9,073 nucleotides of DNA. It comes from Chloroflexota bacterium (GTDB taxonomy: Bacteria > Chloroflexota > Dehalococcoidia > JACQGW01). The notes beneath the pieces were generated by a model, which was not told where the DNA came from, ran no database searches, and saw nothing but the letters and a program-made list of their open reading frames with translations. The first letter of the stretch is position 1, and the number at the start of each line of letters is the position of its first letter. The stretch spans positions 1-9,073 of the forward strand of contig JACQGW010000071.1 of the NCBI GenBank assembly GCA_016199325.1, given 5' to 3'. Positions 1 to 8,495 of this stretch are shown here, piece by piece. Both the position numbers and the translations under genes were made by a program.

Positions 1-3038
<3,038 letters not shown>

Positions 3039-3048
3039 GCCGATGAAG

Positions 3049-3072
3049 CCTCCTTGTGTGCGTATTCTACCA
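3049..3072 (-). promoter_or_regulatory. Extended -10 promoter and ribosome binding site for the membrane protein-gyrB operon
   Basis: On the minus strand TGG-TAGAAT (3072-3064) is an extended -10 box. AAGGAGG follows at 3055-3049, and TTG 3038 after a further 10 nt. No convincing -35 box was seen, which fits an extended -10 promoter. The leader would be short. Confidence 0.55.
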
Positions 3073-3077
3073 TATTT

Positions 3078-3218
3078 GTGGACTTCGACGCCGATCTCGC
3101 CTATCAGGCCGGCCTGCTCCATCCGGCGACGAGACAGGCCGGCCTCTCCCTGGGCGATCGCGCCTGCCTGGCGCTCGCCCGGCGGCTCGGCCTGCCCGCG
3201 CTGACGGCAGACCGGGCA
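3078..3218 (+). pseudogene. Truncated VapC-like PIN-domain toxin remnant (C-terminal third)
   Basis: The plus-strand frame reads FDADLAYQAGLLHPATRQ, then GLSLGDRACLALARRLGLP, then ALTADRA. This is the typical C-terminal part of VapC PIN-domain ribonucleases: an acidic residue in LSLGDRACLALA and the TADRAW end. The N-terminal half with the first catalytic Asp is absent, replaced by the leftward promoter region. The final Trp is also lost where AACTCGTAGG repeats begin. No antitoxin gene is visible. It is best read as a decayed toxin gene, not an expressed protein. Confidence 0.7.
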
Positions 3219-3260
3219 GGAACTCGTAGGAACTCGTAGGAACTCGTAGGAACTCGGGGG
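3218..3260. repeat. Decamer tandem repeat AACTCGTAGG, left block
   Basis: Three copies of AACTCGTAGG (3221-3250) follow a partial AGG, then a diverged copy AACTCGGGGG. The same decamer occurs in inverse orientation at 3571-3610, so the two blocks bracket the intergenic region. Confidence 0.9.
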
Positions 3261-3280
3261 GACGCCAGAGACCCCAACCA

Positions 3281-3305
3281 TCCGAGCCGCGACCGTGAGG
3301 GAGCG
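3281..3305 (-). repeat. Inverted single copy of the CGCTCCCTCACGGTCGCGG repeat
   Basis: TCCGAGCCGCGACCGTGAGG continuing into GAGCG is the reverse complement of the core of the 32-bp units at 3461-3550. Confidence 0.85.
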
Positions 3306-3460
3306 ATTCCCCGAGCTCAGTCGCCGGACCAAGCCCGAACGGGCTCAGCTCCGGGGTGGTCTCGGAGCCCTCCGAATGCCATATCCCGCGGCGCACAGGC
3401 AGCGGTCCTTCATGGCTCGTCCCTGCCGTTCCACCGACATCCGACCACCGGTGTCGGGGG
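3306..3460. other. Intergenic stretch without a recognisable gene
   Basis: No supported ORF is seen. There are two small adjacent hairpins: AGCCCG-AA-CGGGCT, then GCTCCG with loop GGGTGGTCT and CGGAGC. A T-box leader was considered for the second and set aside because the conserved ACCGCG is missing. Confidence 0.5.
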
Positions 3461-3550
3461 CCGCTCCCTCACGGTCGCGGCTCGGACCGGGACCGCTCCC
3501 TCACGGTCGCGGCTCGGACCGGGACCGCTCCCTCACGGTCGCGGCTCGGA
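3461..3550 (+). repeat. Three tandem 32-bp units, core CCGCTCCCTCACGGTCGCGG
   Basis: Units begin at 3461, 3493 and 3525. The first two are 32 bp and the last is cut at 26 bp. There are no variable spacers, so this is a tandem repeat and not a CRISPR array. Translations of the type LPHGRGSD/SLTVAAR are common dispersed-repeat peptides. Confidence 0.9.
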
Positions 3551-3570
3551 CGGCGTGGGGCCTTCATCGG

Positions 3571-3610
3571 CCCGTACGAGTTCCTACGAGTTCCTATGAG
3601 TTCCTATGAC
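3571..3610. repeat. Decamer tandem repeat TTCCTACGAG, right block
   Basis: TTCCTACGAG, TTCCTATGAG and TTCCTATGAC follow a partial TACGAG. The block is the inverse of the AACTCGTAGG block at 3218-3260, so the two form an inverted pair enclosing about 310 bp. Confidence 0.88.
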
Positions 3611-3646
3611 CTCCCCCGCGCCTGACCAACCGTGCCGGCCAATCCA

Positions 3647-3655
3647 TGCTATAAT
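3647..3655 (+). promoter_or_regulatory. Extended -10 promoter for the rightward gene set
   Basis: TGC followed by a perfect TATAAT (3650-3655), in AT-poor surroundings. No good -35 was found at 16-18 nt. The start codon GTG 3700 is 44 nt downstream, with AGGAGA at 3688-3693 as ribosome binding site. Confidence 0.65.
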
Positions 3656-3699
3656 GCATTTGCTACCATCGTATTGCAGCGTGTGGCAGGAGAAACCAG

Positions 3700-4578
3700 G
3701 TGTCAGCGCCAGACCAGGCAGATCGTCCGTCCGAGCTCTCGCAGGACCCCATCGCCGCGCGACTTGCCGCGCTCGAAAAGCTACGGGCGCTGGCCGAGCG
3801 GGCGGCCGGGTATCTGCGCCGGAGCGCGCTGCCGGCTGTGCGCCTGTCGGCTGCGCTGTTGCTGGCAGCCTCGCTGGCGGCCTGTGACCGAGCCGAAGAC
3901 GTCGCCGAGGAGGTGCCGCCGGCCCAGGTGCAGCCGCTGACCCAGGAGGTCGCCACCGGCTTGCCGGATCGGCCGGGGCGTTACGCCGTCCAGGCGGATT
4001 CGGTCTTCCGCGACCAGCGCGGCGTCTATCAGTTCGCCTGGCTGGAGCCGGGCGCAGGCGGCAGTCAGGCGCCACGCGGCGCCTACGCCAGCCGCCTGCG
4101 GCTCGCTCAGGGCGACCGACCCGAGCTGGAGGTGCCGGACCAGGGGGATCCGGTCCTCTACCTGCCGCCCAGCCAGCCGGTGCGGCTCGTCGAAGCGGGC
4201 GTGGCCGGCGCCTCGCCGACCCCGGCCCCCGGCAGCTCGACGACCTACGTCGCGCCGCACTACCCGTACTGGGCCATGTGGTATCCCTTCCCGGTCGGCG
4301 GCACCGGCTACTCCCGCCCGACCTACTACGACCCGCCGTCCCGGACGGTCGAGCCGGGCCAGCGCGTCGACGGCGGCGTGGCCTCGACAACGCCCAAGCC
4401 CTTCGGCGACCGCGTCGCCGGCATCAGAACCGCCGTCTCCGGCCAGGCCGGCGGCACCGGCTCCGGCTCGGCAGTGACGAACAAGAGCGGCGCCGGCGGG
4501 AAGTCCGGCGTGACGGCGCCGAAGTCCGGCGGCTTCAGCAGCGGTCGCGGCTCGGTCGGCTCCAGCAGCTCCTCCTAG
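3700..4578 (+). CDS. Putative lipoprotein with Tyr-rich segment and Ser/Gly-rich tail, unknown function
   Basis: 292 residues from GTG 3700, chosen because AGGAGA lies 6 nt upstream and a strong promoter precedes it. Residues 48-62 read RLSAALLLAASLAAC, a lipoprotein-type signal with lipobox Cys62, after an odd 47-residue charged N-terminal extension. The internal GTG at 3838 (codon 47) would give a textbook lipoprotein signal, so the true start is uncertain. Residues 95-165 form a probable small folded region. Residues 187-210 are rich in Tyr, Trp and Pro. Residues 246-292 are Gly, Ser, Lys and Ala only in large part, ending in a Ser run. I recognise no domain. A secreted lipoprotein near a glutathionylspermidine-synthase-like gene recalls ygiB-ygiC of E. 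coli, but sequence similarity is not evident. The next gene starts 2 nt after its stop. Confidence 0.8.
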   Translation: MSAPDQADRPSELSQDPIAARLAALEKLRALAERAAGYLRRSALPAVRLSAALLLAASLAACDRAEDVAEEVPPAQVQPLTQEVATGLPDRPGRYAVQADSVFRDQRGVYQFAWLEPGAGGSQAPRGAYASRLRLAQGDRPELEVPDQGDPVLYLPPSQPVRLVEAGVAGASPTPAPGSSTTYVAPHYPYWAMWYPFPVGGTGYSRPTYYDPPSRTVEPGQRVDGGVASTTPKPFGDRVAGIRTAVSGQAGGTGSGSAVTNKSGAGGKSGVTAPKSGGFSSGRGSVGSSSSS

Positions 4579-4580
4579 CG

Positions 4581-4772
4581 ATGGCCGCCGCGCCCCCGCC
4601 CGACGACCGCACGATCGCCCGGGCGATCCGGAAGTCTCGCTTGATGGATGCCGCCCTCAAGAAGCACTGGCTGGCCGTCCTCCCGCACCTGGCCGCCGAG
4701 GACCGCGTCCGTCTCTGGGCCATCCTGGTCGAGGCCAACGGGCAGATCCAGCGGGGAAAGGCGGAACGATAG
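4581..4772 (+). CDS. Small helical protein of unknown function (63 residues)
   Basis: ATG 4581 is 2 nt after the preceding stop codon, so translation is probably coupled to the upstream gene. The protein is basic and predicted helical (RTIARAIRKSRLMDAALKKH, then EDRVRLWAILVEANGQIQRG). It has no signal peptide and no recognised family. Third codon positions are GC-rich as in its neighbours, which supports coding. Confidence 0.65.
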   Translation: MAAAPPPDDRTIARAIRKSRLMDAALKKHWLAVLPHLAAEDRVRLWAILVEANGQIQRGKAER

Positions 4773-4799
4773 TAGAGCGCGCTTCCGACAGACAACGAA

Positions 4800-4825
4800 C
4801 CGCCAAGACGCCAAGATCGCCAAGA
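4800..4825. repeat. Interspersed repeat of CGCCAAGA type
   Basis: Three imperfect units of CGCCAAGAC/T with a period of about 9 bp. This is a common dispersed intergenic sequence in many bacteria. It sits between the small helical gene and the next ORF. Confidence 0.7.
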
Positions 4826-4852
4826 GAGACACCAAGAACGTCGGTTGGTCGT

Positions 4853-5728
4853 TTGGTCAATCCTTGTGCAGACCGCTCTGGTGGCGTGAAACGACAGAAC
4901 GTCAAGAGCGCCAGGTTTCATCGCTCGTCGCCGGCCGCAGCGTATCTCGCCTGGACACGGGCGGCCGGCCCTTTCTGGCAGTATGTCGCCGCCACCCCAT
5001 TCTACGGATCCCTGGCCCGCCGGCCGGCGCCGGGACCGCTTGTCGCCGGCCGGCAGGTCGTCGAGCAGGCGATCCTGCCGCTCGTGAGCCCGTCCCTCCC
5101 ACTCCATGAGAGAACCGGCACCCTGCCCGGGAGCGCAGGCGTCCCGCCTGCCCTCTACGAGCCCGCTGCCAGCCTGCCCGGGAGCGCAGGCGTCCCGCCT
5201 GCCCCGTCGCCTGAGTACACTGGCGGAGCGCCGGCTCGAGCTGCCCTCCTGCTGGATCTCCCTCCCGAGCTTGGCCTCGCCACAACTCTTGCATTTCAGC
5301 GCGCGGACTGGCTGGTCGTGCCGCTCATCCATCGCTGGCCGGCCCGAGCCGCCCTGCTGTCGGTCGATTCGATCCTCGCGCAGCTCGTCTGGCTGGCGCC
5401 GCACCTGCGCCGCCCTGCCGATCCAATCGGGGTCGTCTTCGTGCTCGACGCCGATCGAGCCAGGCCGAAGCGACTGGCCACCCCCGGCCGGCGGTTCGAC
5501 AACCGCTATGACTATGCCAGGCACCCGTTCCCGCCGGCGTCGGCGCTCGCCGCGTGGGGCGCTGGCACCGTCGCGATCGCAGGGCGCGAGCGCCTGATCG
5601 CCGCCGACCTCGTGCCCGTCGTCGGCGCCTGGCGGGCGGCAGGTCTGGTTATCCGGCATATCTGGGTTGACGAGCAGCCCCGCGCACCCGAGCCGGGCGG
5701 TTGCGATGCTGGAACGGATCATGTATAA
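4853..5728 (+). CDS. Conserved-looking protein of unknown function with two in-frame repeat insertions
   Basis: 291 residues if the first possible start (TTG 4853) is used. GTG 4886 is another option. Neither has a clear ribosome binding site, so the 5' end is uncertain. GC-rich third positions support coding on this strand. The C-terminal two thirds looks like a globular domain: LLLDLPPELGLATTLAFQ, then VVPLIHRWP, then GVVFVLDADR, then RFDNRYDYARH and VAIAGRERLI. I cannot name the family. It is probably cytoplasmic, as no signal or membrane segment is seen. Residues near 90-117 contain SLPGSAGVPPA-type sequence twice, 17 residues apart, from an interspersed repeat. It ends 42 nt before the dedA start. 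Confidence 0.65.
   Translation: MVNPCADRSGGVKRQNVKSARFHRSSPAAAYLAWTRAAGPFWQYVAATPFYGSLARRPAPGPLVAGRQVVEQAILPLVSPSLPLHERTGTLPGSAGVPPALYEPAASLPGSAGVPPAPSPEYTGGAPARAALLLDLPPELGLATTLAFQRADWLVVPLIHRWPARAALLSVDSILAQLVWLAPHLRRPADPIGVVFVLDADRARPKRLATPGRRFDNRYDYARHPFPPASALAAWGAGTVAIAGRERLIAADLVPVVGAWRAAGLVIRHIWVDEQPRAPEPGGCDAGTDHV
5122..5204 (+). repeat. Two 32-bp interspersed repeat units inside a coding region
   Basis: Copies at 5122-5153 and 5173-5204 are identical over CCTGCCCGGGAGCGCAGGCG and beyond, spaced 51 bp apart (17 codons). Each holds a small hairpin, GCAGGCG-TCC-CGCCTGC. Both copies encode LPGSAGVPPA in frame. Confidence 0.9.
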
Positions 5729-5770
5729 CGGCATGCGACCTTGGATCAACTTTACGTCAGGGGGAAGCGA

Positions 5771-6394
5771 TTGTCCTTCGATCTGCCCGAGCTGATTCGC
5801 ACCGTCGGCTATCTCGGCCTCTGGGGTATCATCTTTGCCGAGTCCTGGCTGATCTTCTTCCTGCCGGGCGATAGTTTGCTGTTCACCGCGGGCTTCCTGG
5901 CCTCGCAGGGCTACCTGGACATCGGGCTCGTCATGATCGGCAGCTTTGTCAGCGCCACCGCCGGCAACAGCATCGGCTACCTCCTCGGCCAGCGGGTTGG
6001 CCGGCGGCTGTTCCAGCAGGACATCTCTTTCCTCTTCCGCAAGAAGCATCTCCTGAAAGCCGAAGCGTTCTACCAGAAGCACGGCGGCAAGACTATCGTG
6101 CTCGCCCGGTTCATCCCGGTGGTGCGGACGTTCGCCCCGGTCATCGCCGGCGTCGGCGTGATGCAATATCGCCGCTTCATCGTGTTCAACGTCCTCGGCG
6201 CGGCGCTCTGGGCGCTGGGCCTGCCGCTCTCCGGCTACTACCTGGGCCAGGTCATCCCGGACGTGGACAAGTACCTGCTGCCCATCATCGCGGCCATCAT
6301 TGTGATCTCGTTCCTGCCGACGGCGTTCCACCTGTACCAGGAGTACCGCCACCAGGCGCTCGCCATCGTCCGGACCCGCCTGGAGCGGCGATAG
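5771..6394 (+). CDS. DedA-family membrane protein
   Basis: 207-residue inner-membrane protein of the DedA/SNARE-associated (PF09335-type) family, which includes proton-dependent transporters and lipid flippases. Motifs seen: Glu24 and FLPGDSLL (30-37), GNSIGYLLGQRVG (65-77), HGGKTIVLARFIPVVRT (104-120), AGVGVM, and G..LW near 143-147. Arg113 and Arg119 have the spacing of the essential arginine pair described in E. coli YqjA (R130/R136). Glu24 and Asp34 would match its acidic residues. Start: TTG 5771, because AGGGGG lies 6-7 nt upstream. TTG 5741 would add 10 residues without a ribosome binding site. The length is normal for the family. The gene stop TAG lies inside the GGCGATAGCG direct repeat (6387-6396). 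Confidence 0.92.
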   Translation: MSFDLPELIRTVGYLGLWGIIFAESWLIFFLPGDSLLFTAGFLASQGYLDIGLVMIGSFVSATAGNSIGYLLGQRVGRRLFQQDISFLFRKKHLLKAEAFYQKHGGKTIVLARFIPVVRTFAPVIAGVGVMQYRRFIVFNVLGAALWALGLPLSGYYLGQVIPDVDKYLLPIIAAIIVISFLPTAFHLYQEYRHQALAIVRTRLERR

Positions 6395-6411
6395 CGCGGG
6401 GGGCTGGCTGG

Positions 6412-6747
6412 TTGGAACGAGTCGATCGGTCAGCACTGGGGATGCCAGGCGGTTACGCCTTCCTGTCGCCAGACGATCTGCAGAGAGCCTTGGCAGACCG
6501 TCAGATCACGAATGTGGAGGTTGACCGGGCATTAGGAGTTCTTTCGACGCCTGATCCAGCAGGTAGACTCCGACCACCGACGCGCGAAGATCTTGCCCAC
6601 ATCGCGGTCTATATGAACGTGCTGGCGCACAATCTCCTCTACCCTAGCCCTCAATGGACACTGGTGGTAGACTTGAGACGTGCGAGGGCGTTCTACCGGC
6701 AGAAGCAATTCACGCCAGAGGATATCGATCGATGGCTTTCACGATAA
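6412..6747 (+). CDS. Small protein of unknown function, first gene of overlapping pair
   Basis: 111 residues from TTG 6412, 17 nt after the dedA stop. ATG 6442 is an alternative start. It contains SPDDLQRALADRQITNVEVD, LRPPTREDLAHIAVYMNVLA and a C-terminal QKQFTPEDIDRWLSR. It is mostly helical and soluble, with no family recognised. The end overlaps the next gene by 16 nt in another frame, so the two products are probably made together. Base use is less GC-biased than the neighbours. A toxin-antitoxin-like pair is possible from size and overlap only; no catalytic or DNA-binding motif is seen. Confidence 0.65.
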   Translation: MERVDRSALGMPGGYAFLSPDDLQRALADRQITNVEVDRALGVLSTPDPAGRLRPPTREDLAHIAVYMNVLAHNLLYPSPQWTLVVDLRRARAFYRQKQFTPEDIDRWLSR

Positions 6748-7058
6748 GGTTCCGGCTGGTCATCTTTGGCGATCTTGCCCAGCCGGGGATGGTAACCCGC
6801 CTGATTGAGACGCCGGACGGCAAGGTATTCCTTCGGGATGCGGAGTTTGCGTGGCCGGTCGCGACTGCGCTGGCTGAGGCAACTGTTCACGACCTGCCAG
6901 CGTTCTATCGCGATAGGCATTTCCCGATCCACCTCCTGCCTGTGCAGGAGGTAACCGGTGATACGGCGTATGAAGCAGCGAAACGCGTGATTGCTGAGAT
7001 CGACCGGCTCTACGGCGCAGGCGCGGCACAGAAGCGCGCTCATCGAGATGTCGCGTAG
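6732..7058 (+). CDS. Small protein of unknown function, second gene of overlapping pair
   Basis: 108 residues from ATG 6732, with AGAGGA 9 nt upstream inside the preceding gene. The N-terminus reads FTIRFRLVIFGDLAQPGMV, then TRLIETPDGKVFLRDAEFAW, suggesting beta strands followed by helices. The C-terminus is YEAAKRVIAEIDRLYG plus a basic tail. No signal peptide or membrane segment is seen, and I do not recognise the family. An upstream frame extension to 6654 exists but has no ribosome binding site and would overlap the first gene deeply. Confidence 0.65.
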   Translation: MAFTIRFRLVIFGDLAQPGMVTRLIETPDGKVFLRDAEFAWPVATALAEATVHDLPAFYRDRHFPIHLLPVQEVTGDTAYEAAKRVIAEIDRLYGAGAAQKRAHRDVA

Positions 7059-7060
7059 GA

Positions 7061-7104
7061 GCTATCGAGACAGACCCGCCCGTCTCATGTAGACAGGCGA
7101 TAGC
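7061..7104. repeat. Nested inverted repeats before the ATP-grasp gene
   Basis: GCTATCG (7061-7067) pairs with CGATAGC (7098-7104). Inside it, GAGAC (7067-7071) pairs with GTCTC (7082-7086). The outer right arm is part of the GGCGATAGCG direct repeat. Confidence 0.55.
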
Positions 7105-7111
7105 GGGGCGC

Positions 7112-8455
7112 GTGCGCGTTCTCTTGACCGACACTGACGTGCCGCCGGCGCTCTACCGGCGGCTTATCCGGCGCGCCGTCTGCCGCGGCCTGGTGCCCGA
7201 CCACCTGACTCACGGAACCCCGTATCTCAGTCTGAACGCCGTCGTCCTGACAGACGCCGAGCTGGCGAAGCTGGTCGAGATCTCCGAATGTTTCGCCCGC
7301 ATCTTCGCCTGGGCTGGCCGCTGCATTGCCGAGGATGTCGACGCGCTGGTCACCCTGGGATTCCCCTGGACCGTCGCCGAGATCCTGCGAGGCGAGCCGT
7401 CCCGGCCAGTCGTCCTGGGCCGGTTCGACTTCGTCGTCGACGGCGCCGGCCACTGGTGGCTGCTCGAGTACAACTCCGACACACCCTCCGGCCTCCGCGA
7501 GTCCACCGCCGTCGACGAGGCGGCCTTTCAGTTGCTCCAGGCTCGCTTCGCCGGCAGGCGCGCCAACGGCGCGCTCGTTCCCCGGCTCGTCGCCGCCGTT
7601 CGGGTCGCACTCGCCGGCGGTGCATCGTCTGGCCCCGGCAGTCCGCCGACCGCTCCCTCTCAGCCCCTGGTCCTTGGCCTGCTGACCGATGCCGGCGAGC
7701 TCGAAGACCTGGCGCAGATGGCGTTCACCGAGCAGCTCCTCCGTATCGGCCTGGCCGGCGATCCGGTCGAGATCGTCCTCGGCGACGTCGACAACCTGAC
7801 CCGCACCCGCCACGGTGGCATCGCGCTGCTCGGCCGTCCCCTCGACGCGCTCTACCGCTACTATCCCTTCGAGACGCTGCTGGGCCGGCCGGCCTTCTCG
7901 GCGATCGCCGACGCCGCCGCGGCGGGCCGGCTGCGGCTCCTGAACGGGCTGCGCGGCTTTCTCCTTCAAAACAAAGGGCTGCTCGCCTGGATCTGGGCCA
8001 GGCGGAACGACCCCGCGCTTACGCCGATGGAACGGGCAGCCATTCAGCACCATCTGCCGCCCACGTGGTGGATTCGGGACGTGCCGCCGGACGTCGACCG
8101 GCGGGCCACCGTCGTCAAGCAGGTCTTCGGTCGGGAAGGCGAGGAGGTCTACTTCGGCGACGCCATGACCGAGCGCGACTGGGATCGCTGCCGACAATGG
8201 GGGAGCTACGTGGTTCAACAGAGGATCGAGGTGCCGCCGCTGGCGTCCATCGCCTGGAGCTGGCAGGGCCGGCCGGAGCCGGCGACCCGCTGGGCGACGG
8301 TCGGGAGCTTTGTCGCTGCCGAAGCCTGGGCAGGATGCTATACTCGTCTTGGCAACCGCATCGTCACCAGTCGGGCCGAGTTCGTTCCGACGTTCGTGGA
8401 GGAAGCGGTCGGCGGTCGGCAGGCGGCAGTCAGCGGTCAGCCGACTGACACCTGA
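7112..8455 (+). CDS. Glutathionylspermidine-synthase-like ATP-grasp ligase
   Basis: 447-residue single-domain enzyme of the GSP_synth ATP-grasp family (YgiC/YjfC type), which forms amide bonds to small peptides or amines using ATP. The amidase domain of bifunctional E. coli Gss is absent. Seen: GRFDFV (103-108), metal-site LLEYNSDTPSG (117-127), NGLRGFLLQNKGLL in the position of the family NP..LLSNK, VVKQVFGREGEEV with Lys336 and REG 341-343, YVVQQRIEVPPL from 366, and GSFVAAEAWAG with EFVPTF near the end. The usual final FVPH is FVPT here. Residues about 170-185 are a Pro/Ser/Gly linker. The last residues (GGRQAAVSGQPTDT) come from an interspersed repeat. Start GTG 7112 is weakly supported by GCGGGG upstream. 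The natural substrate is unknown; polyamine or peptide-tail ligation is inferred from the family. Confidence 0.9.
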   Translation: MRVLLTDTDVPPALYRRLIRRAVCRGLVPDHLTHGTPYLSLNAVVLTDAELAKLVEISECFARIFAWAGRCIAEDVDALVTLGFPWTVAEILRGEPSRPVVLGRFDFVVDGAGHWWLLEYNSDTPSGLRESTAVDEAAFQLLQARFAGRRANGALVPRLVAAVRVALAGGASSGPGSPPTAPSQPLVLGLLTDAGELEDLAQMAFTEQLLRIGLAGDPVEIVLGDVDNLTRTRHGGIALLGRPLDALYRYYPFETLLGRPAFSAIADAAAAGRLRLLNGLRGFLLQNKGLLAWIWARRNDPALTPMERAAIQHHLPPTWWIRDVPPDVDRRATVVKQVFGREGEEVYFGDAMTERDWDRCRQWGSYVVQQRIEVPPLASIAWSWQGRPEPATRWATVGSFVAAEAWAGCYTRLGNRIVTSRAEFVPTFVEEAVGGRQAAVSGQPTDT

Positions 8456-8483
8456 CGTGTGACGCATGACCGCTGACCGCTGA
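8430..8483. repeat. 12-bp perfect inverted repeat with TGACGCATGAC between the arms
   Basis: TCAGCGGTCAGC (8430-8441) and GCTGACCGCTGA (8472-8483) are perfect reverse complements around a 30-nt loop. The loop contains the ATP-grasp stop codon and TGTGACGCATGACCG, the same short motif as in the intein linker (291-419). The right arm abuts the ribosome binding site of the next gene (AGAGGAAGG, 8482-8490), so it could modulate that gene's translation. Confidence 0.8.
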
Positions 8484-8495
8484 GAGGAAGGCAAT

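Larger units (their letters stand above)
6387..7105. mobile_element. Candidate inserted two-gene cassette bounded by a 10-bp direct repeat
   Basis: GGCGATAGCG occurs at 6387-6396 (containing the dedA stop) and at 7096-7105 (just before the ATP-grasp start). The intervening DNA carries two small overlapping genes and looks visibly less GC-rich, with more mixed third positions than flanking genes. Deleting one repeat copy and the insert (709 bp) would leave the ATP-grasp GTG 8 nt after a dedA TAG, a normal tight operon spacing. No transposase is present, so mobility is inference. Confidence 0.45.

Noticed and set aside
3039..3332. N-terminal extension of the membrane protein to ATG 3332
   Set aside because: The extension translates dispersed repeats and crosses the likely promoter. 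TTG 3038 has a ribosome binding site.
3325..3440. T-box-like leader (GGGTGGT in a hairpin, later CTCGTCCCT)
   Set aside because: The conserved ACCGCG part of the T-box is replaced by TCTCGG. No specifier stem was identified, and no aminoacyl-tRNA synthetase or amino-acid gene follows.
3461..3550. Possible CRISPR array
   Set aside because: The 32-bp units are directly adjacent with no unique spacers, and no cas gene is present.
4535..6436. Long minus-strand open frame of 633 codons
   Set aside because: It is antisense to four plus-strand genes, one of them a clear DedA protein. The translation is low-complexity Arg/Gln/Asp-rich, as expected for a shadow frame in GC-rich DNA.
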